Positions 9,148 to 18,519 of a stretch of DNA of 64,000 bases are shown here, piece after piece (position 1 is the first letter of the stretch; the number at the start of each line of letters is the position of its first letter). Location of the stretch: the NCBI RefSeq assembly GCF_927312905.1, contig NZ_CAKMHQ010000009.1, positions 1 through 64,000 of the forward strand, written 5' to 3'. The translations under genes were made by a program, and so were the position numbers. Source of the stretch: Candidatus Nitrotoga sp. 1052 (GTDB taxonomy: Bacteria > Pseudomonadota > Gammaproteobacteria > Burkholderiales > Gallionellaceae). Below the pieces are notes generated by a model, which saw only the letters and a list, made by a program, of their open reading frames with translations, did not search any database and was not told the DNA's origin.

Positions 9148-10674
9148 ATGGTTGCCAGTAAACTTCGAGTCTTATTAGTGGAAACCTCGCTAGAGGATGC
9201 CCAACGCACGCTCACAAAACTGGAACAGAGCGGTTATGCGGTTGAACATCGACGAGTAGATAATGCGTTAGCCATGCAAGCTGCTTTGATTGAAGATGAG
9301 TGGGACGTGGTGCTATGCAGCTATGACCTATCCGGATTTTGTGGACTTGCCGCGCTCGAGCTAATGCAATCGAAAGAAGTGGATCTTCCTTTTCTATTCC
9401 TGTCGCATGACTTGCATGAAGAAACCATCATCCATACCATGCAATCCGGCGCGGATGATTATATTTTTAAGGGGAGCTTAAATAGGCTCGCTCCCTCAAT
9501 AGCGCATAATTTGCGTGCGGCGCGTGTTCGTTGCGAACACCGCCAAGCACAAACAGCCTTACAAGAAAATCAAGCGCGTCTGCAAGCCTTCATCACCAAC
9601 CTGCCGGGTATGGCCTATCAAGTATTGCTCAAACATGACGGCGACATTTCCTTTCCATATATCAGCGACGGCAGCAAAGCGCTTCTCGACTTGAACCCGC
9701 AGGATTTAGAAAAATATCCTCATTTATTCATGGATATGCTTCACCCGGATGACCGCTTCTCCTATGAGCAATCCATGCGCACTTCAGCAGATAATCTTTC
9801 CTTCTGGAACTGGGAAGGACGTATCATGATCTTGCCAGAAGGCGAGATTAAATGGATCAACCTACGCTGCAGCCCTCGAAAAGTATTGCATGGCGACATT
9901 CAGTGGGAAGGAATCATGTCCAACATCAGCCAAAGCAAACAGGCGGAAATCGAAATAAAATATTCGCAGGGGCAATTGCGTGAACTATCCTCTCACATCC
10001 AGCTCGTACGCGAACAGGAGCGACTCAACATTGCGCGTGAGGTGCATGACGACTTGGGAAGTACTCTTACTGCCATTAAGCTCAACATCGCTTGGCTGGG
10101 TGGACGCCTGAGTAAGGAAGCACCTGAACTGATTGCAAAAATTAAGGATGTTGAAAACCTGGTTGATAAATGTACCGCCGCCGCCAATGACATCTCTCAT
10201 TCCCTGCGTCCAAGCACGCTGGACTGCTTCGGAATCATCGCAGCAATGGAAATTGAAGTGGATGAATTTGAACAGCGCACCGGCATTTCTTGCGTATTCA
10301 ACCACCCAGATGAAGATATCACTCTAGGTCCAGATATCGCCATCGCGCTGTTCCGCATCCTGCAAGAAACACTCACCAATATCATGAAACATGCACATGC
10401 CAGCAAAGTAACAATTGATCTATATAATCAAGCTACCTGCGTCGAAATGACCGTTAGCGACAATGGTCTCGGCTTTACCGAATCCGACCGCATCAAACCG
10501 CGCTCTTTCGGCCTGCGTGGCATTAACGAACGAGTCGCCTATTTCGGCGGTAATGTGCATATCAACGGCACACCCGGTTCAGGAACCACAATTAAAGCAC
10601 GCATCCCGCATCAACCTGAACCAACAGCTGTTGGCGGCTTTTTTTTGCCACAGCCACAGCAAAAGCTGTTGTGA
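9148..10674 (+). CDS. NarX-type sensor kinase with degenerate receiver and PAS domains
   Basis: 508 residues, no membrane segment, so cytoplasmic. Residues about 6-125 are a receiver-like domain, but the phospho-acceptor position is Ser58 (sequence VVLCSYDLSGF, where the family has Asp). Residues about 140-275 are a PAS/PAC domain. Residues about 290-360 are a HisKA_3 dimerisation domain with the phospho-His at 300 (AREVHDDLG), and residues 365-485 are a HATPase_c domain (QETLTNIMKHA, DNGLGF, GLRGINERV). The tail past residue 487 is encoded by a palindrome and a T8 run (10621-10648). It lies 21 nt before its partner regulator, and flhDC diverges from it. The signal sensed is unknown. Confidence 0.9.
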   Translation: MVASKLRVLLVETSLEDAQRTLTKLEQSGYAVEHRRVDNALAMQAALIEDEWDVVLCSYDLSGFCGLAALELMQSKEVDLPFLFLSHDLHEETIIHTMQSGADDYIFKGSLNRLAPSIAHNLRAARVRCEHRQAQTALQENQARLQAFITNLPGMAYQVLLKHDGDISFPYISDGSKALLDLNPQDLEKYPHLFMDMLHPDDRFSYEQSMRTSADNLSFWNWEGRIMILPEGEIKWINLRCSPRKVLHGDIQWEGIMSNISQSKQAEIEIKYSQGQLRELSSHIQLVREQERLNIAREVHDDLGSTLTAIKLNIAWLGGRLSKEAPELIAKIKDVENLVDKCTAAANDISHSLRPSTLDCFGIIAAMEIEVDEFEQRTGISCVFNHPDEDITLGPDIAIALFRILQETLTNIMKHAHASKVTIDLYNQATCVEMTVSDNGLGFTESDRIKPRSFGLRGINERVAYFGGNVHINGTPGSGTTIKARIPHQPEPTAVGGFFLPQPQQKLL

Positions 10675-10695
10675 TGAACACTATTAAAATCAACC

Positions 10696-11328
10696 ATGAT
10701 TAATATATTAGTTGTGGATGATCACGCACTGATCCGCAAAGGCATGAAGCAGATCCTCAATGACACCGAGGACATACGCGTAACCGGAGAAGCTGAAAAT
10801 GGCATGCAAGCCATTAAGATGGCGCAAGAAAACGCATACGATTTGGTGTTACTAGATATCAGCATGCCTGATAAACATGGCATTGATGTACTCAAACAAC
10901 TCAAGCTCAATAAGCCGCAATTACCGGTGCTGATATTAAGTATGCATGAGGAAAACCAATATGCATTGCGTTCTATGAAGGCCGGTGCGGCAGGCTATCT
11001 CAGCAAACAAAGCGCCCCGACGCAACTGGTTACCGCTATACGCCAAGTCGCCTGCGGCAAGAAATACATTAGCAACGAACTGGCAGAAGAATTAGCCAAT
11101 GGCCTGTCACAAGGATATCAGGAACTGCTGCACCAAACCCTATCCAACCGCGAATACCAGACGCTGTGCCTGATGGCATCTGGCAAGAGTCTAAGCGAAA
11201 TGGCGGAGACTCTATCGCTCAGTGCCAAGACCGTAAGCGTTTACCGCGCACGCTTATTGGAAAAAATGAAACTGAAGAACAATGCCGAAGCGGTTCGTTA
11301 CGCAATCAAAAACCACTTGATCGAATAA
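10696..11328 (+). CDS. NarL/FixJ-family response regulator
   Basis: 210 residues. Receiver domain 1-120 with Asp54 as phospho-acceptor (LVLLDISMP), acidic pair near residues 7-9 (VDDH) and Lys near 104. C-terminal LuxR-type helix-turn-helix about 145-205 (LSNREYQTLCLMASG, AETLSLSAKTVSVYRARL). It is the expected phosphorylation target of the kinase 21 nt upstream. Being divergent from flhDC, it could control flagellar master-regulator expression, which is inferred only from position. Confidence 0.93.
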   Translation: MINILVVDDHALIRKGMKQILNDTEDIRVTGEAENGMQAIKMAQENAYDLVLLDISMPDKHGIDVLKQLKLNKPQLPVLILSMHEENQYALRSMKAGAAGYLSKQSAPTQLVTAIRQVACGKKYISNELAEELANGLSQGYQELLHQTLSNREYQTLCLMASGKSLSEMAETLSLSAKTVSVYRARLLEKMKLKNNAEAVRYAIKNHLIE

Positions 11329-11613
11329 TGCCTTTTTCATATTTATCGAAGAATAAATAAATCTAATACATTGGATGTTAGTCGCAATAGCATTCTTTTT
11401 GGCTTAGAAATTAATCATCTTATTCAGGTTAACGCTGTTTACTTGAATACATGACGAAAAATCGCAATGGGAAACTCTCAGTTTTAAGAAAATTCACGTT
11501 TATATCGACATACCCCTAGATATACAACTTTCAATTTATAATCAATTCATTATAGAACAGCCGGAGCAATATTGCCGGACCCTATTATTATAATATACAA
11601 CAATTCTTGTGTT

Positions 11614-12411
11614 CTATTTCCAGAATTGCCACCATGATTTTTTGTTCTCCGGGGATTTTTTGACGGCCGGCTTAATACCATCCTTCGCAATGTTTTTGTC
11701 TAGCACGCGCTGTGAATCGTCGCGTAAATCTTTCTGTCCCATCGCATCATAGGCCTGCACCATGATTTGCAGAGCGTCGCGTGTAGCCGGAGCCTGCGGG
11801 AATTCAATGAGTACACCATTGGCACGGTTGATAGCGGCCACATAGGCTCCGCGGCGTAAATAATAACTCGCGACTTGCGTTTCATGGCGCGCCAATGCAT
11901 TAATTAAGTATTGCATGCGTAATTTTGAATCGGCTGCATACTTACTGTTAGGAAAACGTGTAACCAGATCCTTGAATGCATCAAAAGCCTCGCGCGGCGC
12001 CTTGGGATTACGCTCGGACACGTCCGGTTGAAAGCCCTCGCCAAAGATACCGAGATCTTCGTCGAAATTGACCAATCCTTTCAAGTAATAGGCATAATCC
12101 ACGTTCGGACTGTTCGGGTATTGCTTAATAAAGCGCTCCACCGCAGAAAGTGCTGATTCAGGTTCATTTTGCTTGTAGTATGCGTATGCTATCTCCATCT
12201 GTGCCTGCTGTGCATAACGGCCGTAAGGGTATCGGGATTGCAAGGTCTCAAATAGCTTTATGGCGCCAGGGTAATTGGCATTATTCATCTGCTCCGTGGC
12301 CTGCGCGTAGATTCCCTCGGCGGAATCCGCTGCGGATTTTTCGTTCTTCGGAGAGAAAATACTGCACGCAGTTAGCATGAACAGCAGAATTAAAGTTAAA
12401 CTATGGCGCAT
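11614..12411 (-). CDS. bamD: Outer membrane assembly lipoprotein BamD
   Basis: 265 residues. A lipoprotein signal peptide ends in the lipobox LTAC near residue 16, followed by tetratricopeptide-like repeats (YPGAIKLFETLQSRYPYGRYA, SALSAVERFIKQYPNS, PREAFDAFKDLVTRFPNSKY). It is part of the BAM complex that inserts beta-barrel proteins into the outer membrane. The start at 12411 (MRHSLTL) is preferred to 12438 because it begins the signal peptide directly. Its ATG overlaps the rluD ATG on the other strand (shared CATG at 12409-12412). Confidence 0.96.
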   Translation of the reverse strand: MRHSLTLILLFMLTACSIFSPKNEKSAADSAEGIYAQATEQMNNANYPGAIKLFETLQSRYPYGRYAQQAQMEIAYAYYKQNEPESALSAVERFIKQYPNSPNVDYAYYLKGLVNFDEDLGIFGEGFQPDVSERNPKAPREAFDAFKDLVTRFPNSKYAADSKLRMQYLINALARHETQVASYYLRRGAYVAAINRANGVLIEFPQAPATRDALQIMVQAYDAMGQKDLRDDSQRVLDKNIAKDGIKPAVKKSPENKKSWWQFWK

Positions 12412-13426
12412 GGCAGAATCCAAAAAAATATTGTCCAATTATACCGCAAACCTTTCTGTACCTAGCCTGCTTACATTGAAGACTGCCCCACTTTCGTTCA
12501 AAGTTCCCGACGAATGCGCGGGGATGCGCCTTGATCAGGTATTAGCCAAGCTGCTGCCAGAGTATTCTCGCAGCCGTCTGCAAGACTGGATCACGCAGCA
12601 GCAGGTTAAACTCGATGGTGCGGCCACCACTTCCAAACAAAAGGTATGGGGCGGCGAAGCGATAGAAGTCATGCTGCAATCGAATCCTGCCGAACAACCT
12701 TATCAAGCCGAGGATATCGAGCTAAACATCTTATTTGAAGATGACAGCATACTCATCATCAACAAGCTGGCAGGACTAGTGGTGCATCCCGGAAGCGGCA
12801 ATTGGAATGGCACTCTACTCAACGCCTTGCTCCATCATGCGCCTCAACTTTCAGAAATACCGCGCGCCGGCATTGTGCATAGGCTGGATAAGGATACCAG
12901 CGGATTGCTGGTCGTTGCAAAAACACTTACCACGCAGACGGCGCTAGTGCGCCAGTTGCAAGCACGCAGCGTGCAGCGCGAATACTATGCGCTGGTGTAT
13001 GGCGAAGTGGTACGCGCCGGCACGGTAAATGCACCCATAGGCCGTCATCCAACGCTGCGTACCAAGATGGCAGTAGTGGAAGACGGCAAACCCGCAATCA
13101 CACATTACACCATAGCGGAGCGCTTCCCCGGCTGCACCCTGCTTCGCTGCAAACTGGAAACTGGACGCACCCATCAGATCCGCGTTCACCTTGCCTACAT
13201 TCGCCATCCGCTGATTGGAGACAGCGTATATATCAAGGGGGCACAGAAATGCGCGCCACATTTGCGCCAAATCTTGGCCGCTTTTCCACGTCAGGCGTTG
13301 CACGCGACTCAACTCGGTCTAGAGCATCCGATAACGGGTGAATGGTTGGAATGGCAAGCCCCAATGCCAAACGACATAATGCAGCTGCTAAAAAACATCA
13401 GGAGCGCATCGAATGAACTTGCTTGA
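12410..13426 (+). CDS. rluD: 23S rRNA pseudouridine synthase RluD
   Basis: 338 residues from the ATG at 12410 (an upstream ATG at 12377 would give 349). An S4 RNA-binding domain covers about residues 30-90 (RLDQVLAKLLPEYSRSRLQDWI), followed by the RluA-type catalytic domain with HRLDKDTSGLLVVAK containing the catalytic Asp, and GRTHQIRVH. It modifies uridines in helix 69 of 23S rRNA. It diverges from bamD with overlapping start codons and overlaps pgeF by 14 nt, so rluD and pgeF are coupled. Confidence 0.95.
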   Translation: MAESKKILSNYTANLSVPSLLTLKTAPLSFKVPDECAGMRLDQVLAKLLPEYSRSRLQDWITQQQVKLDGAATTSKQKVWGGEAIEVMLQSNPAEQPYQAEDIELNILFEDDSILIINKLAGLVVHPGSGNWNGTLLNALLHHAPQLSEIPRAGIVHRLDKDTSGLLVVAKTLTTQTALVRQLQARSVQREYYALVYGEVVRAGTVNAPIGRHPTLRTKMAVVEDGKPAITHYTIAERFPGCTLLRCKLETGRTHQIRVHLAYIRHPLIGDSVYIKGAQKCAPHLRQILAAFPRQALHATQLGLEHPITGEWLEWQAPMPNDIMQLLKNIRSASNELA

Positions 13427-14150
13427 GCATTGCCTTATCCCTGACTGGCCTGCTCCAAAAAATGTTAGGACACTACAAACTACGCGTAACGGCGGGATCA
13501 GTGCTGCTCCCTACGACACTCTCAATCTCAGCAGTAACGTAGGCGATGCGCCTTTAGCCGTGGCGCGCAATCGCATGCTGCTGGAACCAATGCTGCCAAG
13601 CGAGCCGGTGTGGCTTAAGCAAGTGCATGGTGTGGCAGTAGCTGATGCGGCACGGGCCGAATGTTGGCCCGAGGCCGACGCCTGTGTATCTACACACCCA
13701 GGCGCAGTGTGTGTAGTTATGACAGCAGATTGCCTGCCAGTGCTGCTGTGCAATGATAAAGGCAGTGTAGTCAGCGCAGTGCATGCAGGATGGCGTGGAT
13801 TGTGCGACGGTGTAATTGAACACGCCGTGCATGCCATGGGCATGTCTTCCAATACGCTTATGGCTTGGCTGGGGCCTGCAATAGGTGTGCAAGCCTTCGA
13901 AGTGGGCGATGAAGTGCGTGCAGAGTTTGTTGCCAAGGATCCGCAAGCTGTTGCAGCCTTCGTGCCTGGCACATCCGGGAAATGGTTCACCGACATCTAT
14001 CAGCTTGCAGGTCTGCGCCTGAATGCATTGGGTGTTACGCGTGTATATGGAGGCGGCCTATGTACCTATACAGACAGCGCAAACTTCTTCTCTTATCGGC
14101 GTGATAGTGTAACGGGGAGGATGGGAACATTTATCTGGCTGGATAAGTGA
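13413..14150 (+). CDS. pgeF: Peptidoglycan editing factor PgeF (YfiH/laccase-domain)
   Basis: 245 residues of the Cu-oxidase_4/YfiH family. The conserved blocks are present: WLKQVHG with the first metal His, TADCLPVLL with the Cys, HAGWRGL with the second His, and GLCTYTD...FFSYRRD at the end. The family removes mis-incorporated amino acids from peptidoglycan precursors; other members act on purine nucleosides. The start at 13413 overlaps the rluD stop, as is common for this pair. Confidence 0.94.
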   Translation: MNLLEHCLIPDWPAPKNVRTLQTTRNGGISAAPYDTLNLSSNVGDAPLAVARNRMLLEPMLPSEPVWLKQVHGVAVADAARAECWPEADACVSTHPGAVCVVMTADCLPVLLCNDKGSVVSAVHAGWRGLCDGVIEHAVHAMGMSSNTLMAWLGPAIGVQAFEVGDEVRAEFVAKDPQAVAAFVPGTSGKWFTDIYQLAGLRLNALGVTRVYGGGLCTYTDSANFFSYRRDSVTGRMGTFIWLDK

Positions 14151-14165
14151 TTCCCCATTCTTTAG

Positions 14166-14181
14166 CCCTGCGAAAGCAGGG
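14166..14181 (+). terminator. Short GNRA-loop hairpin after pgeF
   Basis: CCCTGC-GAAA-GCAGGG, a 6-bp stem with a GAAA tetraloop, 15 nt after the pgeF stop. No T-run follows, so it may be an RNA-stabilising end rather than a classical terminator. Confidence 0.45.
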
Positions 14182-14355
14182 TAAACAGATATTAACGTTG
14201 AGGATATTTATAAAATTTCCACGCATTAAGACTTCAGCCGTTAACTAAAATCGAAATAATTGCATGGGGTTGCCAGCTAAGCGCCTGGTAATAAAAAAGT
14301 CAATCGGCCGAACTAATTCACAGCAATTTTTTGACTTGATCCGTTAATCTCTGCC

Positions 14356-16248
14356 TCATCTGGATAGCTCGCCAAACAATTCTTTGATGTCCAAGATTAA
14401 TATAATCTCACCCTCGCTGGACATTGTCACGCCTGCCACACCCTTGGGCCGGAAAGTATCCAATGACTTGATCACCACATCATCGTGTCCGGCAAAACCA
14501 TCTGCCGAGAGGATGAAACTGTTTTTATCGATCTGCATCAGCACACCCACTTCAGGTTTGTCAGTCTGTTCCCAGCCAATCAGGCTGGCCAATGAAAGCA
14601 CCGGCAGTACCTCACCGCGCACCACCATGGTGGCTTTGCCGGCTATCTGTTGCAGATCATTCGGTGGAACCGATAAAATCTCCCGCACCAATGACAGTGG
14701 CACTGCAAATGATTGATTGCAGAGGCGTAACAGCAGCACTGGCAGGATCGCTAACGTGAGTGGCAATGAAATGGTGAACTCACTACCCTTACCCGGCACA
14801 GATGTAATACCGATGGTGCCGCTCAACTTCTCAATGTTGGTTTTCACCACATCCATGCCGACCCCACGACCGGAGACACTGGAAATCTCTTCTTTAGTTG
14901 AAAATCCTGGAAGCAAAATCAAACTCAAGCTCTGCTCATCATCCAGACTACTCGCGGATTCCGCACTGATTATTCCCTTCTCAATTGCCTTGTTGCGGAT
15001 CACCTCGGGACGCATGCCTTTGCCATCATCGGTTATCCTTATGATGATGTGATCCCCCTCCTGTTGAGCGCTCAAATGCACTAAGCTCTTCGCTGCTTTA
15101 CCCACCGCCGCGCGCTGTTCCGAACTTTCCACGCCGTGATCCACCGCATTACGAATCAAGTGCACTAGAGGATCGTTAAGATCCTCAATCATGGTTTTAT
15201 CGATCTCGGTCTCTTCACCGGACAACACCAACTCAACATCCTTACCAAGTTGACGCGCCAAGTCGCGAGCCAAACGAGGATATTTATTGAAAAGGCGACC
15301 GATAGGTTGCATACGCGTCTTCATCACTGCATTTTGCAGATTTACTACCAGCATATCGAGCTGACTGACTGACTCGTCTAATGCAAGCAATATGGCCGCG
15401 TCAGATCGCCCCTGCAGAATGTCGGTGCGTAGATGGGTCAAGCGATTTTTGGTCAATCCAATTTCGCCGGAAAGATTGAGCACTTGATCCAGCCGGTCAG
15501 TATCAACACGAATAGTGTTATCCTTGCCCGCCTCATTTTCGCGGCGCCCGGCAGCTGGAGCTTTATTACCTGGAGTATCGGTGCCACGTCGGCCAAACGA
15601 ACGAAGTTCTGGGGGTGACGTTTCCACGCCGCCTGCAGGCGGCAATGGTGCCTGCGTTGCGGCTGGTGAAGGAGGAGCTGCAGCAGATGACACTGATATC
15701 GCACCGGATCCGACCTGAACTTGAACGGGTGAAGTAGTCACCAAGGCCTGATACAAAACATCCCATTCTGGACTAGCTACTGATGAAGATAGAGCATTAT
15801 TAACCGCAGATTCGAGCATAACCTCCTGCGGTGCAACAGTCGAAACCACAACAACCTCTCCATTCAGGGCGGCGTGCAGCGCGGAAATCAGGTGGGGAGG
15901 AGCGGCGTCTGGCTGCCTATATTGTGCTAATGCGTCAAACATCAGCCTGACCTCTCCCGTCGCTGCAAAAATCGCGTCCATAAGATCCGCATTCAAAACT
16001 AGCTCACCGTTTCGCAGATTGTCGAACAGGTTTTCAGTGAGATGACATAACGTGACTAACTCCGTCGCATTGAGAAATCCGGCGCCACCCTTTATGGTGT
16101 GGAAACCACGAAAGATGATATTGAGCAGATCGCGATCATGTGGCTGTTTTTCCAAGTCAATCAGCTTGCTGTCGACGTCAGACAGCAAATCTGAGGCTTC
16201 CGTCAGAAAATCCTGCATTAATTCTTCCATACCTGCAAAATCATTCAT
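14356..16248 (-). CDS. cheA: Chemotaxis histidine kinase CheA
   Basis: 630 residues. An Hpt domain with phospho-His50 (FHTIKGGAGFL) is followed by an Ala/Pro/Ser-rich linker about 130-240 in which I see no clear CheY-binding P2 fold. Then come the P3 dimerisation helix pair, the P4 ATPase (DLNDPLVHLIRNAVDHG, DDGKGM, GRGVGMDVV) and the P5 CheW-like domain at the end. It phosphorylates CheY in response to receptors. It begins 1 nt after cheZ and ends the operon. No cheW, cheR or cheB is present in the window; the two CheV proteins may supply coupling. Confidence 0.96.
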   Translation of the reverse strand: MNDFAGMEELMQDFLTEASDLLSDVDSKLIDLEKQPHDRDLLNIIFRGFHTIKGGAGFLNATELVTLCHLTENLFDNLRNGELVLNADLMDAIFAATGEVRLMFDALAQYRQPDAAPPHLISALHAALNGEVVVVSTVAPQEVMLESAVNNALSSSVASPEWDVLYQALVTTSPVQVQVGSGAISVSSAAAPPSPAATQAPLPPAGGVETSPPELRSFGRRGTDTPGNKAPAAGRRENEAGKDNTIRVDTDRLDQVLNLSGEIGLTKNRLTHLRTDILQGRSDAAILLALDESVSQLDMLVVNLQNAVMKTRMQPIGRLFNKYPRLARDLARQLGKDVELVLSGEETEIDKTMIEDLNDPLVHLIRNAVDHGVESSEQRAAVGKAAKSLVHLSAQQEGDHIIIRITDDGKGMRPEVIRNKAIEKGIISAESASSLDDEQSLSLILLPGFSTKEEISSVSGRGVGMDVVKTNIEKLSGTIGITSVPGKGSEFTISLPLTLAILPVLLLRLCNQSFAVPLSLVREILSVPPNDLQQIAGKATMVVRGEVLPVLSLASLIGWEQTDKPEVGVLMQIDKNSFILSADGFAGHDDVVIKSLDTFRPKGVAGVTMSSEGEIILILDIKELFGELSR

Positions 16249-16249
16249 T

Positions 16250-17023
16250 TTAGAACCCCATGCTTTCTAGCAAGTCATCTACTTGATCCTGATTGGTTAC
16301 CACATCGGTTCGCCCTGACGCATTTATCACCGGACCATTCAGCAGCCCGGCATGAGCATCATGGTTATCCATAGGTGGAGAGCTCTCAACCAGCAACGCC
16401 ACAAGCTGCTTTTCCAGGTTTTGTGTCACATCCACAATTTTTTTGATGACCTGTCCAGTCAAATCCTGAAAGTCTTGTGCCATCATGATTTCAGTCAAGT
16501 AGGCATTAGTAGCCTTTGCCTGTTTGGGCACCTCAGTCAAAAAAGCACGGGTCTGCGTTACCAAGCTCTTAAACTTCTCAATATCGAGTTGTTTGTCAAA
16601 AAGCTGCTGCCATTCCCGTGCCAGTAGTTGAGAGTCGGCCTCAATTTTTGTCATAATAGGCTGCGCAGCCTCAGTGGCATTTAGCACCCGTTCAGCTGCT
16701 TTTTGAGTCATGGTAACTACATAACCTAGGCGATCACGAGCATCAGGAATAAAAGACGCGACTTTCTCGAGATCCTTGTCATAACCTAGTTCATGCAGGG
16801 TGTCATGAAACTTGCGCGTCATTTGTCCTAACTTGTTTACTACATTGTCCGATGGAATACCCGCATCAGCGTTTTGGTTCAACCCCTTATTATCCGAAGG
16901 CGATGCAATATTGGCAGCCTCTCCTTCACGACCATCACTTGCCGAAGCAATGCTGTCAAACAACGCTTCCAAGTCATCTGAATCTTGTCCTGCAACTGCT
17001 TTCTTAGTCATGGCATCACTCAC
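16250..17023 (-). CDS. cheZ: CheY-P phosphatase CheZ
   Basis: 257 residues, largely helical. The catalytic segment [14 protein letters not shown] holds the conserved Asp and Gln that align water for CheY-P hydrolysis. The C-terminal [12 protein letters not shown] is the CheY-binding tail. The start is a GTG at 17023 that overlaps the cheY stop as GTGA, so translation is coupled. The presence of cheZ fits the beta/gamma-proteobacterial type of chemotaxis. Confidence 0.95.
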   Translation of the reverse strand: MSDAMTKKAVAGQDSDDLEALFDSIASASDGREGEAANIASPSDNKGLNQNADAGIPSDNVVNKLGQMTRKFHDTLHELGYDKDLEKVASFIPDARDRLGYVVTMTQKAAERVLNATEAAQPIMTKIEADSQLLAREWQQLFDKQLDIEKFKSLVTQTRAFLTEVPKQAKATNAYLTEIMMAQDFQDLTGQVIKKIVDVTQNLEKQLVALLVESSPPMDNHDAHAGLLNGPVINASGRTDVVTNQDQVDDLLESMGF

Positions 17024-17409
17024 TTTTGCATGGTCAGGAAAATTTTCTTCAGTTTTTCATCTAGCGTGGCGGCGGTAAACGGCTTAACAACATAGCCGCT
17101 GGCACCTGCCTGTGCCGCCTCAATAATGTTTTCGCGCTTGGCTTCAGCGGTCACCATTAATACTGGCAAGTGTTTCAGTGTTGCATCAGCACGGATGGCT
17201 CTAAGCAGTTCAATGCCGGTCATATTAGGCATATTCCAATCAGACACCACAAAATTAAAACTCTCACTATGTAACTTTTTTAACGCATCGACACCATCTT
17301 CCGCCTCTTGCACATTGACGAAACCAAGCTCCTTGAGTAGGTTACGCACAATACGACGCATTGTGGAAAAGTCGTCCACCACCAAAAATTTCATATTTGC
17401 ATCTACCAC
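17020..17409 (-). CDS. cheY: Chemotaxis response regulator CheY
   Basis: 129 residues from a GTG at 17409, chosen because GGAGG lies 6 nt upstream; the ATG at 17394 lacks a site, and a longer frame from 17472 adds unrelated residues. It is a single receiver domain with DD at 12-13, Asp57 as phospho-acceptor ([12 protein letters not shown]), Thr near 87 (MVTAEA) and Lys near 109 (VVKPF). Phospho-CheY binds the flagellar switch. It is followed directly by cheZ and cheA. Confidence 0.96.
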   Translation of the reverse strand: MVDANMKFLVVDDFSTMRRIVRNLLKELGFVNVQEAEDGVDALKKLHSESFNFVVSDWNMPNMTGIELLRAIRADATLKHLPVLMVTAEAKRENIIEAAQAGASGYVVKPFTAATLDEKLKKIFLTMQK

Positions 17410-17539
17410 AATATACCTCCAGTTGCTTTTAGTTCTAAGGGGAACGGTGGACAGGTAGGAATGTAAAACCATTCGCTGTGTTACGTCTTTTATTATCTTT
17501 TATTCTTATTCCTTATCCCGTTAACCATGTTTAGATACA

Positions 17540-18517
17540 TCAAGTCAGCAAAGGCCGCAATGTACTGCTCAACATCACCGCATCAAATTTGGGCACGTAA
17601 TAATCCACTCCAACCCGTTTCCCCATATCACGGTTGGCATCAGACGACAGCGACGAATGCATAACCACCGGAATGCCATCGAAACGCTTGTCCGCCTTGA
17701 TATGCTGAGTCAGCACATAGCCATCCATCACCGGCATTTCTGCATCTACAAGCACCACTTGAATCTGGTCATGCAGATCCATACCACTACTCTGCGCGGT
17801 ATCCGCCAGTCCCTTCAAGCGCTCCCATCCTTCCAGCCCGTTGTTCGCGTGCAAATTTTTAACACCCATCTTATCCAACACTTCGGTTATTTTCTTACGC
17901 GCTACTGCTGAGTCATCCACGAAAAAGATGCATAATTCATGTCCATTTTCGATCTTATCTACGCTGCCCACCACATCCTCACCAAATGCGCATGCAAGAA
18001 TCTGCTCGACATCCAATATCGAAACGAGCTTGCCATCCGGCAACTCTGTGATCGCAGTAATCATGTCCTTGTTACCTGAAAACATGTCATCCGCAGGGCG
18101 CACCTTATCCCAGTCAACTCGAATAATTCGATCTACGTCATGCACTAGAAAACCAAGAATATGACGGCTATATTCGGCCACCATCATAGTGCTTTGGGCG
18201 TCCGCCGCTGATCCATCAAGCCCCATAAATTTAGCCAAGGTCAGTACGGGAAGAATATGTCCACGTAGTGACACAATGCCATCTACACCAGACGGCATGT
18301 TGGGTGTCTTGGTAATCGCCATCGCACGGCACACCTCCTTGACCTTGAATACATTGATGCCAAAGGTTTCTGGAGTGCCCAGCGAGAACAACAGTATCTC
18401 CATCTTATTAGAACCGGCCAGGCTGGTTCTAGCATCCACAGTATCGAACAGGCCACCTGTACTCTGCGACAGAGACGCATCGTCCACCAACTGTGATTGA
18501 TATTCGGCAATCGACAT
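17540..18517 (-). CDS. cheV: CheV coupling protein (CheW-receiver), first paralogue
   Basis: 325 residues. CheW-like domain about 35-175 (FGINVFKVKEVCR, GIVSLRGHILPVLTL) and a receiver domain about 195-320 with the phospho-acceptor Asp in VVLVDAEMPVMDG and Lys in VPKFD. CheV links receptors to CheA and tunes signalling by phosphorylation. It lies 2 nt downstream of a second cheV, 130 nt before cheY. Confidence 0.93.
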   Translation of the reverse strand: MSIAEYQSQLVDDASLSQSTGGLFDTVDARTSLAGSNKMEILLFSLGTPETFGINVFKVKEVCRAMAITKTPNMPSGVDGIVSLRGHILPVLTLAKFMGLDGSAADAQSTMMVAEYSRHILGFLVHDVDRIIRVDWDKVRPADDMFSGNKDMITAITELPDGKLVSILDVEQILACAFGEDVVGSVDKIENGHELCIFFVDDSAVARKKITEVLDKMGVKNLHANNGLEGWERLKGLADTAQSSGMDLHDQIQVVLVDAEMPVMDGYVLTQHIKADKRFDGIPVVMHSSLSSDANRDMGKRVGVDYYVPKFDAVMLSSTLRPLLT

Positions 18518-18519
18518 GA

